From NCBI GenBank assembly GCA_011391185.1, contig JAABRB010000093.1:1-10467 (forward strand): a DNA stretch of 10,467 nucleotides, read 5' to 3'. Below are positions 1-6,098 of this stretch, in pieces. Position 1 is the stretch's first letter, and each line of letters starts with the position of its first letter. Made by a program: the position numbers and the translations under genes. Below the pieces are notes generated by a model. That model saw only the letters and a program-made list of their open reading frames with translations, did no database searches and was not told the origin of the DNA. The DNA comes from Betaproteobacteria bacterium (lineage in GTDB: Bacteria; Pseudomonadota; Gammaproteobacteria; Burkholderiales; SG8-39).

Positions 1-366
1 GAAGGGCGCGCGAATCTTGAGGTAGTCCATCAGGAACTCGCACGCCGCAAACGCCTCGCCGCGATGCTCGCCCACGACGACGACCAGCACGATCTGGTCG
101 AGCGGCTTGAGCTCGCCGACCCGATGAATCACGGTGACGTCGATGATCTTCCAACGGGTCCGAGCCTCGGCAACGATACCCTCGAGGGCCTTCTCCGTCA
201 TGCCGGGATAGTGCTCGAGCATCAGGGTCGCAACGGCGCTGCCGTCGTTGACATCCCGCACCGCGCCGATAAAACTCGCCACCGCGCCCACCTTTGGATT
301 GGCGGCGCGCAACGCGGCGATTTCGCGTGCGATGTCGAAATCCTCGGACTGAACGCGGACCGGCAT
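1..366 (-). CDS. moaE: MoaE, molybdopterin synthase catalytic subunit (partial, 3' end outside window)
   Basis: MoaE is the large subunit of molybdopterin synthase. It converts precursor Z (cPMP) to molybdopterin in the cytoplasm using sulfur carried on the C-terminus of MoaD. The first 122 residues are visible. Family landmarks include VASFIGAVRD (about 29-38), the EHYPGMTEKAL segment (51-61), the IHRVG motif (80-84) and YLKIRAPF (115-122). K117 aligns with the first catalytic lysine of E. coli MoaE (K119); the second (WK motif) lies beyond the edge. The family is about 150 residues long, so roughly 28 are missing. The ATG is preceded by AGGAGG with a 5-nt gap, inside the end of moaD, and the moaD stop lies one base away, so the two subunits are likely translated together. 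Only the window edge truncates it; no internal defect is seen. Confidence 0.95.
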   Translation of the reverse strand, partial: MPVRVQSEDFDIAREIAALRAANPKVGAVASFIGAVRDVNDGSAVATLMLEHYPGMTEKALEGIVAEARTRWKIIDVTVIHRVGELKPLDQIVLVVVVGEHRGEAFAACEFLMDYLKIRAPF

Positions 367-367
367 G

Positions 368-622
368 TCAGCCTCCTGTCACGGGCGGAAAGAAAGCCAC
401 CTCGTCACCCGCTCCCACCGGCGTGGCCGGGTCGGCCACCTCCTGGTTGACTGCGACACGCACCCCCTTCTTGTCCCCCAGCACGCTCTGCCATGTCGCG
501 CCACGCATCATCAGGTGCGCACGGAGAGCAGCGACTGTCGTCACGTCGCCGGGCAGCGTGAGTTCCTCGGACGCCTTGCCGAGATCCTCGCGCAGCCGTG
601 CGAAGTAGAGCACCTTGATCAT
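368..622 (-). CDS. moaD: MoaD, molybdopterin synthase sulfur-carrier subunit
   Basis: MoaD is a small ubiquitin-fold sulfur carrier. Its C-terminal Gly-Gly is adenylated and thiocarboxylated (by MoeB-type enzymes, not in this window) and gives sulfur to MoaE. The 84-residue protein starts MIKVLYFARLRE, typical of the family's first strand, and ends FFPPVTGG with the essential GG tail. The frame stays open 19 codons further upstream, but that extension overlaps moeA and does not resemble MoaD, so the ATG at 622 was chosen. It lies 4 bp after the moeA stop. No clear Shine-Dalgarno precedes it, so coupling to moeA translation is likely. Length matches the family (about 80-85 residues). Confidence 0.95.
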   Translation of the reverse strand: MIKVLYFARLREDLGKASEELTLPGDVTTVAALRAHLMMRGATWQSVLGDKKGVRVAVNQEVADPATPVGAGDEVAFFPPVTGG

Positions 623-626
623 GAAA

Positions 627-1832
627 CTAACCCAGCAGCTCGGAGAGCGGGATATAGCGCACCATGTCGCCGCGCGCAATCGGGTGGCGTTCGGGATTGT
701 CCACCAGCCCGTCTGCGAAGACCGCAGAGGTCAGCACGGCCGAACCCTGGTTCGGGTAGAGATCCAATCCGCCCTGGCCATTCAATTTTACCCGCAGGAA
801 TTCGCGGCGCACATCCGGTTGCGGCCAGTCGAAGTCGGCACGCACCGGGAACGCAAGCGGCTCGATTCCCGCAACGCCCTGACTGCGGAGTATGAATGGC
901 CGCACGAATACGACCGCGGTGACGAAGAGTGACACCGGATTGCCTGGAAGCCCAATAAACGCCGCGCCCCCGACTTTGCCGAACGCGAGCGGTTTGCCCG
1001 GTTTGATCGCAATCCGCCACATGTCGATCTCGCCCTCCGCCTCGACCGCAGCCTTGACGTAATCCTCCTCGCCGACCGACATCCCGCCGCTGGTGACGAT
1101 CAGGTCGCTAGAGGCCGCCGCACGGCGGAAGGCTTCACGGGTTGCATCGAGCGAGTCCGGAACGATCCCCAGATCGTGCACCTCGCAGCCGAGGCGCTGC
1201 AGCAGGCCCCTGATCGTGAACCGGTTGGAGTTGTAGATCGCGCCAACGGGCAGTTTCTCTCCCGGCATCACGAGCTCATTGCCGGTGAAGAACACCGCTA
1301 CGCGCAATCGCCGATAGACGGGCAGGTTCGCGAGCCCGACGGACGCAGCGAGCCCACACGCCTGGGGCGTGAGCCTGGTGCCGCGTTCGAGGATGCGACT
1401 GTCCGCGCGTATGTCCTCGCCGGCCTTGCGAATCCACTCTCCCGGACTGGGCGCGTGCCGAACCACGACGTCGTCGCCCGCAACCGCACAGACTTCCTGA
1501 ATGACGACCGCGTCGGCGCCGGCCGGGATGGGTGCACCGGTGAAAATTCGTGCCGCGGTGCCCGGCGCGAGGGCCTGGCCGATCGCACCGGCCGGAATGC
1601 GCTGCGCCACCCGCAAGCGCGCCTCGCCGCTCGCGCAGTCACCCGCGCGCACGGCATAGCCGTCCATCGACGTGTTGTCGAGCGGCGGCACGTTGACGGT
1701 GGAGAACTGGTCGGCAGCGAGCACGCGGCCAGCTGCCTCCAGCGTGCTCACCGACTCGGTTTCGGCAATCGGCGCGGCGCCGCCCAGCAGGGCGCCGAGC
1801 GCCTCATCCACGGTGATCATTGGCTTGTTCAT
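627..1832 (-). CDS. moeA: MoeA, molybdopterin molybdenumtransferase
   Basis: MoeA inserts molybdate (or tungstate) into adenylated molybdopterin, the last step of basic Moco synthesis in the cytoplasm. The 401 residues are full length for the family. Visible landmarks are PPLDNTSMDGYAVRAGD (49-65), FTGAPIPAGADAVV (97-110), the MPT-binding core with FFTGNEL (181-187) and TSGGMSVGEEDYV (247-259), then KPGKPLAFG (277-285) and GLPGNPVSLFV (294-304). The C-terminal domain IV (about 325-400) is present. The start ATG overlaps the mobB stop (ATGA), indicating translational coupling, and no separate Shine-Dalgarno is seen. It lies between mobB and moaD-moaE in one apparent operon. The companion Moco genes moaA, moaC, mogA and mobA are not in the window. 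Confidence 0.96.
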   Translation of the reverse strand: MNKPMITVDEALGALLGGAAPIAETESVSTLEAAGRVLAADQFSTVNVPPLDNTSMDGYAVRAGDCASGEARLRVAQRIPAGAIGQALAPGTAARIFTGAPIPAGADAVVIQEVCAVAGDDVVVRHAPSPGEWIRKAGEDIRADSRILERGTRLTPQACGLAASVGLANLPVYRRLRVAVFFTGNELVMPGEKLPVGAIYNSNRFTIRGLLQRLGCEVHDLGIVPDSLDATREAFRRAAASSDLIVTSGGMSVGEEDYVKAAVEAEGEIDMWRIAIKPGKPLAFGKVGGAAFIGLPGNPVSLFVTAVVFVRPFILRSQGVAGIEPLAFPVRADFDWPQPDVRREFLRVKLNGQGGLDLYPNQGSAVLTSAVFADGLVDNPERHPIARGDMVRYIPLSELLG

Positions 1833-2323
1833 CGAAACCCGTTGTACTTTAGAACGAAACTCGCGATTCCGTCATAGTCGTTCAGATCGAATTGCGGCAA
1901 TTTCGTTTCGAGCGGGACGTCCGACGCCGCAGCGACGATACGGTCGTCGTCCGGGTACAGCATCGGCTTGCCGTTCGCCTCGCGGTAGATCTCGAGCTTG
2001 GGCATCCGGTAGCGCTTGTAGCCCTCGATCAGGAGCAGGTCGCATGGCGCCATCCGCCTGATCTGATCCTCGATCTCCGGCTCGGGTTCCCCCCGCGTCT
2101 CGTGCATCAGCACCCAGCGCTTCGCGGACGTGACCAGCACTTCGTGGCAGCCCGCCTGCCGGTGACGGTACGAATCCTTCCCGGGATGGTCCACGTCGAA
2201 GCTGTGGTGCGCGTGCTTGATCAGCGAGACTTTCAGCCCGTGCCCGACGAACCGGGGAATCAGCTGCTCGATCAGCGTCGTTTTTCCGCTACCGGACCAG
2301 CCGGCAAATCCGAACACCTTCAT
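1829..2323 (-). CDS. mobB: MobB, GTP-binding adapter of molybdopterin-guanine dinucleotide synthesis
   Basis: MobB is a P-loop GTPase-like adapter that helps MobA attach GMP to Moco to form the dinucleotide cofactor. The 164-residue form starts MKVFGFAGWSGSGKTTL, with the Walker A segment GWSGSGKT at residues 8-15. Downstream are the KHAHHSFDVDHPGKDSYRHR metal/nucleotide region (about 36-55) and the LLLIEGYKR motif (about 97-105), all characteristic of the family. An in-frame GTG 15 bp upstream (2338) would add five residues (MTPAR). The ATG at 2323 was preferred because family members normally begin at MKVFGFAG. Neither start has a recognisable Shine-Dalgarno, and the ATG directly abuts a 17-bp perfect hairpin (2325-2363), which is unusual. 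The stop overlaps the moeA start. Confidence 0.93.
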   Translation of the reverse strand: MKVFGFAGWSGSGKTTLIEQLIPRFVGHGLKVSLIKHAHHSFDVDHPGKDSYRHRQAGCHEVLVTSAKRWVLMHETRGEPEPEIEDQIRRMAPCDLLLIEGYKRYRMPKLEIYREANGKPMLYPDDDRIVAAASDVPLETKLPQFDLNDYDGIASFVLKYNGFR

Positions 2324-2324
2324 G

Positions 2325-2363
2325 CGCGCGGGCGTCACGCCGCTCGGGCGTGACGCCCGCGCG
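2325..2363 (-). promoter_or_regulatory. 17-bp perfect hairpin in the mobB leader
   Basis: The arms 2325-2341 and 2347-2363 are perfectly complementary over 17 bp, almost all G/C, with a 5-base loop (2342-2346). The stem ends one base before the mobB ATG on the minus strand and also covers the alternative GTG start, so in RNA it would occupy the whole ribosome-binding region. No T-run follows it on either strand, so a standard intrinsic terminator is not supported. It could act as a terminator for tupA without a U-tract, an RNA processing or stability element, or a translational gate on mobB. The structure is certain from sequence; the function is inferred. Confidence 0.6.
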
Positions 2364-2389
2364 GCAAAGTGGTTGATTGGAAAGCGTGA

Positions 2390-2395
2390 ATTCTA
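2390..2395 (-). promoter_or_regulatory. Possible extended -10 element for the mobB-moeA-moaD-moaE operon
   Basis: Read on the minus strand, this stretch gives TGT-TAGAAT. That is a 5/6 match to the -10 hexamer plus the TG of an extended -10. No convincing -35 lies at normal spacing, which extended -10 promoters can tolerate. Transcription from here would start near 2383 and give a leader of about 60 nt containing the 2325-2363 hairpin. This is a weak single-element prediction; mobB could equally be read through from tupA. Confidence 0.3.
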
Positions 2396-2411
2396 ACAGC
2401 GCCGCGTGCAA

Positions 2412-2425
2412 CCCCGCGCGCGGGG
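2412..2425. other. 14-bp self-complementary GC palindrome between tupA and mobB
   Basis: CCCCGCGCGCGGGG is a perfect palindrome about 50 bp past the tupA stop on the minus strand. It can form a 5-bp stem with a CGCG loop in RNA, or extrude from DNA. Only a short TT follows on the minus strand, so it is at best a weak terminator for tupBCA. Short GC palindromes can arise by chance at this base composition. Confidence 0.3.
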
Positions 2426-2473
2426 GACGCGGCGACGGCGGACGGCAGGAATTGCCTGTTCAGGACGGGCGCG

Positions 2474-3301
2474 TCACGGCGTCGCGTTCGTAAAGAACAG
2501 CTGCTGGCCGCCAATCCTGTAGCTGGCGATCGCCTCCTGCCCCGCCCTCGAAAGCACCCACTCCACAAACGCCTGGCCCATCTCGTTCTTCACGTGCGGA
2601 TGCCTGGCCGGGTTCACCAAAATGATCCCGTACTGGTTGAACAGCCGCGGATCGCCTTCGACCAGCACCTCGAGATCGCCGCGGTTCCTGAAAGAAAGCC
2701 AGGTGCCTCGGTCGGCGAGCACGTAAGCGTCCATGCCCGACGCGGTATTCAATGTCGCCCCCATTCCCGACCCGGTTTCCCGGTACCACTTTCCCTTTCC
2801 GGATGCGGGGTCGATGCCGGACGCCTTCCAATAACGCACCTCTGCCGCATGGGTGCCGCTCTTGTCTCCGCGCGATACAAACGGGGCGCCGGCGTCGCGG
2901 ATCTTCTTGAGCGCCACGAGTATGTCCCTGCCGCCGCGGATCCTCGCCGGGTCGCCTTTTGGCCCGATCAGCACGAAGTCGTTGTACATGACGTCATGCC
3001 GCTGCACGCCGAATCCCCCGGCGACGAACTTCTCCTCGGCGGATTTGTTGTGCACGAACAGGACGTCGGCATCGCCCCGCCGCGCGAGATCGAGCGCTTG
3101 ACCGGTACCGAGCGCGACCACCCGTACCTGGATCCCGGTCCGCTTCTCGAACATCGGCAGGATGTGCTTGAAGAGTCCCGAATTCTCGGTCGAAGTTGTC
3201 GAGGCAACGGTGATGAATCGCTCCTCCCCGAAAGAGGGCGTGTGAGCGAGCGCGGCCGCACCGAGCACAGCGGCGACGAACAAGCGCCGGATCAAGTCCA
3301 T
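2474..3301 (-). CDS. tupA: TupA, tungstate ABC transporter substrate-binding protein
   Basis: TupA is a periplasmic oxyanion-binding protein that delivers tungstate (possibly also molybdate) to the TupBC importer. It has 275 residues. An N-terminal signal peptide has basic residues RR at 5-6, a hydrophobic core at about 7-19, and likely cleavage near residue 25. The mature protein opens with ITVASTTSTENSGLF (30-44), whose TTST binds the anion in TupA proteins. GTGQALDLARRGDADV (65-80), HNKSAEEKFVAGGFG (84-98), MYNDFVLIGP (105-114) and SRGDKSGTH (143-151) are hallmark TupA segments and separate it from ModA and WtpA. The ATG is preceded by GGGGAG with a 7-nt gap and overlaps the tupC end by 10 bp. 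It is the last gene of tupBCA. Metal preference cannot be read from the sequence, so transport of both Mo and W is possible. Confidence 0.92.
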   Translation of the reverse strand: MDLIRRLFVAAVLGAAALAHTPSFGEERFITVASTTSTENSGLFKHILPMFEKRTGIQVRVVALGTGQALDLARRGDADVLFVHNKSAEEKFVAGGFGVQRHDVMYNDFVLIGPKGDPARIRGGRDILVALKKIRDAGAPFVSRGDKSGTHAAEVRYWKASGIDPASGKGKWYRETGSGMGATLNTASGMDAYVLADRGTWLSFRNRGDLEVLVEGDPRLFNQYGIILVNPARHPHVKNEMGQAFVEWVLSRAGQEAIASYRIGGQQLFFTNATP

Positions 3302-4020
3302 GGCAACTCTCCCCTGATGAATGCGGCGGCCTCAGCCGTCGTCGTTTCGGTAAAGAATCGATAGACGGGCGCGCGCTCGGCAAGTCGCCCCTGGTGCAGG
3401 AACAGGATATCGTCGCCGAGACGGCGCACCTGTCCGAGGTTGTGCGTCGTCATGACGATCTTCGTGCCGCTCGCGTGAACGGCGGCGATGGCGCTCTCAA
3501 CCTCGCGTGCCGCGCTCGGGTCCAGACTGGCCGTAGGCTCGTCGAGGAACAGCACTTCGGGACGGAGCGCCCACGCACGAGCCAGCGCCAGACGCTGTTG
3601 CTCGCCCCCCGACAGCACGCGTGCCGGGCGATCGGCGAGGTCGCCTAGGCCGACTCGCTCGATCGCAGCGCGCGCCAGGCGTGTCCGTTCGCCCCGCGGA
3701 ACGCTCTGGAGGGCCAACGCATACTCGATGTTCGCGAGCGCCGAGCGTCGCAACATGATCGGGCGCTGAAAGACCATCGCTTGCCGGCGGTGCACGGCGT
3801 TACCGGTCGCGCCCCGCCAGACAACACGCCCGCTGGTTGGTTGCAGGAGCCCATGGCAGAGCCGCATGAGCACGCTCTTGCCGGCGCCGTTCGGTCCGAC
3901 GATGATCGTCCGGTCTCCGGCCGGGATCTCGCAAGAGATCGAATCCACGATCGCTCGACCGCCCGCCACGAACGAGACGTTCTCCAGCGCAAGCGGAAGA
4001 ATCGTCGTGGTCGCCCGCAT
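3292..4020 (-). CDS. tupC: TupC, tungstate ABC transporter ATP-binding protein
   Basis: TupC is the cytoplasmic ATPase that powers TupB. Using the ATG at 4020 it has 242 residues, with Walker A GPNGAGKS (42-49), Q-loop Gln 85 (VFQRP), ABC signature LSGGEQQ (136-142), Walker B VLFLDEP (156-162) and H-loop His 193 (MTTHN). Every catalytic motif is intact. The frame is open to an ATG at 4041, which would overlap tupB by 8 bp. The 4020 start is preferred because GGAG lies 5 nt before it, while 4041 has no ribosome-binding site. The tupB stop then lies 13 bp upstream. The 3' end overlaps tupA by 10 bp. There is no C-terminal TOBE-like domain of the kind found in ModC. Confidence 0.92.
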   Translation of the reverse strand: MRATTTILPLALENVSFVAGGRAIVDSISCEIPAGDRTIIVGPNGAGKSVLMRLCHGLLQPTSGRVVWRGATGNAVHRRQAMVFQRPIMLRRSALANIEYALALQSVPRGERTRLARAAIERVGLGDLADRPARVLSGGEQQRLALARAWALRPEVLFLDEPTASLDPSAAREVESAIAAVHASGTKIVMTTHNLGQVRRLGDDILFLHQGRLAERAPVYRFFTETTTAEAAAFIRGELPWT

Positions 4021-4033
4021 CGCGGCTCCGGAC

Positions 4034-4738
4034 CTATCCATAGCGCCGCTGCGCGGCCTCTTTCGTCAGGTAGGCCGCGGCGTTCAGCACCAGCACGAGC
4101 GAAAGCAGGATGATGCCCAGACCCAGCGCAAGCGGGAGATCCCCCTTGCTCGTCTCGAGCGCGATCGCGGTCGTCATGACGCGCGTTACGCCGTCGACAT
4201 TTCCGCCGACGATCATCACCGCGCCGACCTCCGCGGCAGCGCGTCCGAATCCCGCGAGCACGGTGGTGACGAGCGCGAATCGCGTGTCCCACAGCAGCGT
4301 GATCGCGGCCGACAGGCGCCCCGCTCCCAGCGATTGCAGCTGCTCCTGGTACTCGTTCCAGGCATCCTCGACTGCCTGGCGCGAAAGCGCGGCGATGATC
4401 GGGAGGATGAGAATCGTCTGCGCGATCACCATTGCCGCGGGGGTGAAAAGAAGGCCAAGCTCGCCGAGCGGTCCGGCGCGTGAGAGCAACAGATAGACGA
4501 GCAGCCCGACCACCACCGGCGGCAGGCCCATCAGGGCATTCAGAATCACGATCAACGACTTGCGTCCCGGAAAACGGCCGACCGCGATCGCCGCGCCGAG
4601 CGGCAGCCCGATCAGTGCCGAAAGCAGCACGGCCGTGAGGCTGATGCGCAGGCTGAGCGCCACGATGCCGAGGAGGTCCGGATCGCCGCCCGCGACGAGG
4701 CCAAGCGCCTGTTGGAAGGCCTGCCCGAGCGTGCTCAT
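4034..4738 (-). CDS. tupB: TupB, tungstate ABC transporter permease
   Basis: TupB is the inner-membrane channel subunit of the importer. It has 234 residues and several hydrophobic membrane segments (about 25-54, 61-85, 98-119, 153-178 and 203-224). GLPPVVVGLL (71-80) is conserved in this permease family. The cytoplasmic EAA-like loop, which contacts the ATPase, is recognisable at about 122-142 (VEDAWNEYQEQLQSLGAG). GRAAAEVGAVMIVGGN (165-180) is another typical segment. It is the first gene of the minus-strand tupBCA operon and diverges from the regulator at 4884. No Shine-Dalgarno is evident before the ATG. Single-type permeases of this kind usually work as homodimers. Confidence 0.9.
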   Translation of the reverse strand: MSTLGQAFQQALGLVAGGDPDLLGIVALSLRISLTAVLLSALIGLPLGAAIAVGRFPGRKSLIVILNALMGLPPVVVGLLVYLLLSRAGPLGELGLLFTPAAMVIAQTILILPIIAALSRQAVEDAWNEYQEQLQSLGAGRLSAAITLLWDTRFALVTTVLAGFGRAAAEVGAVMIVGGNVDGVTRVMTTAIALETSKGDLPLALGLGIILLSLVLVLNAAAYLTKEAAQRRYG

Positions 4739-4798
4739 GCGGCGTCACGCGACACGGACCGCGCGCCTTCCGGGCCTTCGCCCAGCTCCAAGATATGA

Positions 4799-4830
4799 TA
4801 TGCAATCATTTACATAACTCTATGCATTCA
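4799..4830. promoter_or_regulatory. Direct repeat pair in the tupB/regulator control region
   Basis: TATGCAATCA (4799-4808) and TATGCATTCA (4821-4830) match at 9 of 10 positions. Their starts are 22 bp apart, about two helical turns, so a dimer or two dimers could bind the same DNA face. The core TATGC recurs at 4867 and 4883. ATGAT/ATCAT also forms a 5-bp inverted repeat at 4795-4809. They lie 60-90 bp before the tupB ATG in an AT-rich island within GC-rich DNA. These are candidate operator half-sites for the neighbouring regulator. The sequences do not closely match the E. coli ModE box as remembered, so the binding role is inferred. Confidence 0.4.
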
Positions 4831-4859
4831 CGACTAAGGATAAGCCATTCGTCTCCCCT

Positions 4860-4880
4860 CAAACAATATGCTATTGTTTG
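4860..4880. promoter_or_regulatory. Perfect 9-3-9 inverted repeat, likely operator of the ModE/PBP-like regulator
   Basis: CAAACAATA (4860-4868) and TATTGTTTG (4872-4880) are exact inverted copies around the spacer TGC. The palindrome ends 3 bp before the regulator ATG (4884). A bound dimer there would block transcription of the regulator, the usual arrangement for autoregulation. On the minus strand, TTGTTT from one arm could serve as a -35 element, with TATCCT 18 bp further on as -10 for tupB; this promoter is weakly supported. The symmetry is observed directly; that the adjacent regulator binds it is inferred. Confidence 0.6.
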
Positions 4881-4883
4881 CAT

Positions 4884-5960
4884 ATGCTACGAGTCGAGCT
4901 GGATCTGGCGTGGCGCGTGGGCGGGCGCGAGCCGACCCGCTTCGATCGCGCGCTTTTCATGCTGCTGGAGGGGATCGCAGACAGCGGATCATTGCGCACC
5001 GCCGCCGGACGCGCCGGCATGTCGTACCGGCATGCGTGGGGACAGCTCGCAAGCCGGGCGGAGATGCTCGGCCGGCCGCTCGCGACGCTTGAGCGGGGTC
5101 GGGGAACGCAATTGACGGCGCTAGGAGCCGATCTGCTTGCTTCGCGCCGGGAAATCGAGGCGCGCCTCGGCCCCGAGCTGGCCCGCGCCGCCGCGGATGT
5201 CGTCGCGCGCCTTTCCGGGCCGGATGCCAGCACAGCGCGCAAGCTCACAATCCACGCCAGCCACGATTTGGCACTCATCAAGGCGCGCGAGCGGCTTGCG
5301 GATGCGCACGAGCTGGAGATCGACCTGCAGATACACGGCAGTCGTGATTGCCTCGAGTCCCTGGCAAGACGCCGCTGTGACCTCGCCGGATTTCACACGG
5401 CTCCCGATGAGGCGCTCGAGCGGGTGTTGCGCGACCTGTTCCCGCGGGGCGTTCCGGAACCCATCCGGGTGTATCCGCTCTTCCGACGCGAACAGGGCCT
5501 GGTGACGCGGCATGGCCAGTCGCCGCCCATCAGGACCATTGCGGAGATCGCGACCAGCGGCGCGCGATTCATCAATCGCCAACGCGGATCGGGTACGCGA
5601 ATCCTGATCGATCGACTTCTGCGCCAGGCGGGCGTGCGCCCCTCGGACGTGCGCGGCTACCAGGATGAGGAATTCACGCACCTCGCAGTTGCCGCGACCG
5701 TCGCCGGCGGCGGAGCGGATGCGGGGTTCGCTATCCGTGCCGCAGCGGTCCAGTTCGGCCTTGATTTCACGCCGCTTGCGATCGAGTCCTACCATCTCGC
5801 CTGCCGGGAAGCGCGCGTCCGCGACGAAGGGGTCCAGCGGCTCCTTGCGTTCGTGCATGGCGCCGAAATGAAGTCCATCTGCGCCGCGTTACCCGGTTAT
5901 GACACGAGCGACGCCGCAGCATCCCACCGAATCGGTCGCCGTCGCCGATCGGGCGAGTAG
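4884..5960 (+). CDS. One-component regulator: ModE-like winged helix plus PBP-like oxyanion sensor domain
   Basis: This is a predicted cytoplasmic transcription factor of 358 residues. Residues about 15-85 resemble the LysR-like winged helix of ModE (RFDRALFMLLEGIADSGS, then AAGRAGMSYRHAWGQL as the recognition region, then GTQLTALGADLL). Residues about 119-335 resemble the periplasmic-binding-protein-like domain of COG1910, with ARRRCDLAGFH (161-171) and the hallmark INRQRGSGTRILID (230-243). Unlike classical ModE it shows no C-terminal Mop/TOBE domains. Divergence from tupBCA and proximity to Moco genes suggest that it senses tungstate or molybdate and controls uptake. The ATG at 4884 was chosen; an in-frame TTG at 4878 would add two residues. 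Neither has a Shine-Dalgarno, and the palindrome sits immediately upstream, so a leaderless mRNA is possible. The C-terminus ends in an arginine-rich tail (GRRRRSGE). Effector and targets are inferred. Confidence 0.87.
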   Translation: MLRVELDLAWRVGGREPTRFDRALFMLLEGIADSGSLRTAAGRAGMSYRHAWGQLASRAEMLGRPLATLERGRGTQLTALGADLLASRREIEARLGPELARAAADVVARLSGPDASTARKLTIHASHDLALIKARERLADAHELEIDLQIHGSRDCLESLARRRCDLAGFHTAPDEALERVLRDLFPRGVPEPIRVYPLFRREQGLVTRHGQSPPIRTIAEIATSGARFINRQRGSGTRILIDRLLRQAGVRPSDVRGYQDEEFTHLAVAATVAGGGADAGFAIRAAAVQFGLDFTPLAIESYHLACREARVRDEGVQRLLAFVHGAEMKSICAALPGYDTSDAAASHRIGRRRRSGE

Positions 5961-5992
5961 GGTTGCGTCGCATCTTTGTCCGCTTGCGCACG

Positions 5993-6008
5993 ACCCCGCG
6001 AGCGGGGT
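5993..6008 (+). other. Short GC hairpin between the regulator and the chr genes
   Basis: ACCCCG (5993-5998) and CGGGGT (6003-6008) form a 6-bp stem with a CGAG tetraloop, 33 bp after the regulator stop. No T-run follows, so efficient intrinsic termination is not evident and read-through into the chr genes remains possible. The rest of 5961-6098 shows only weak promoter-like hexamers and the ribosome-binding site GAGGAG at 6088-6093. Confidence 0.3.
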
Positions 6009-6098
6009 AGAGTCTCCGTACCGGGGCGGCAGGCTCCCGGTCAGGCGGTGTCCCGTCCAAGCTCTGCGACATTCTCTTGTAACGAGTGAGGAGTCGCC

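Noticed and set aside
2325..2363. Reading the mobB leader hairpin as an intrinsic terminator
   Set aside because: There is no run of T residues after the stem on either strand, so it is listed as a leader structure of unknown role.
3645..4805. Long minus-strand open frame of 386 codons across tupB and tupC
   Set aside because: It overlaps two well-recognised genes in another frame, is rich in Arg/Ala/Gly as expected from GC-rich shadow frames, and shows no family motif.
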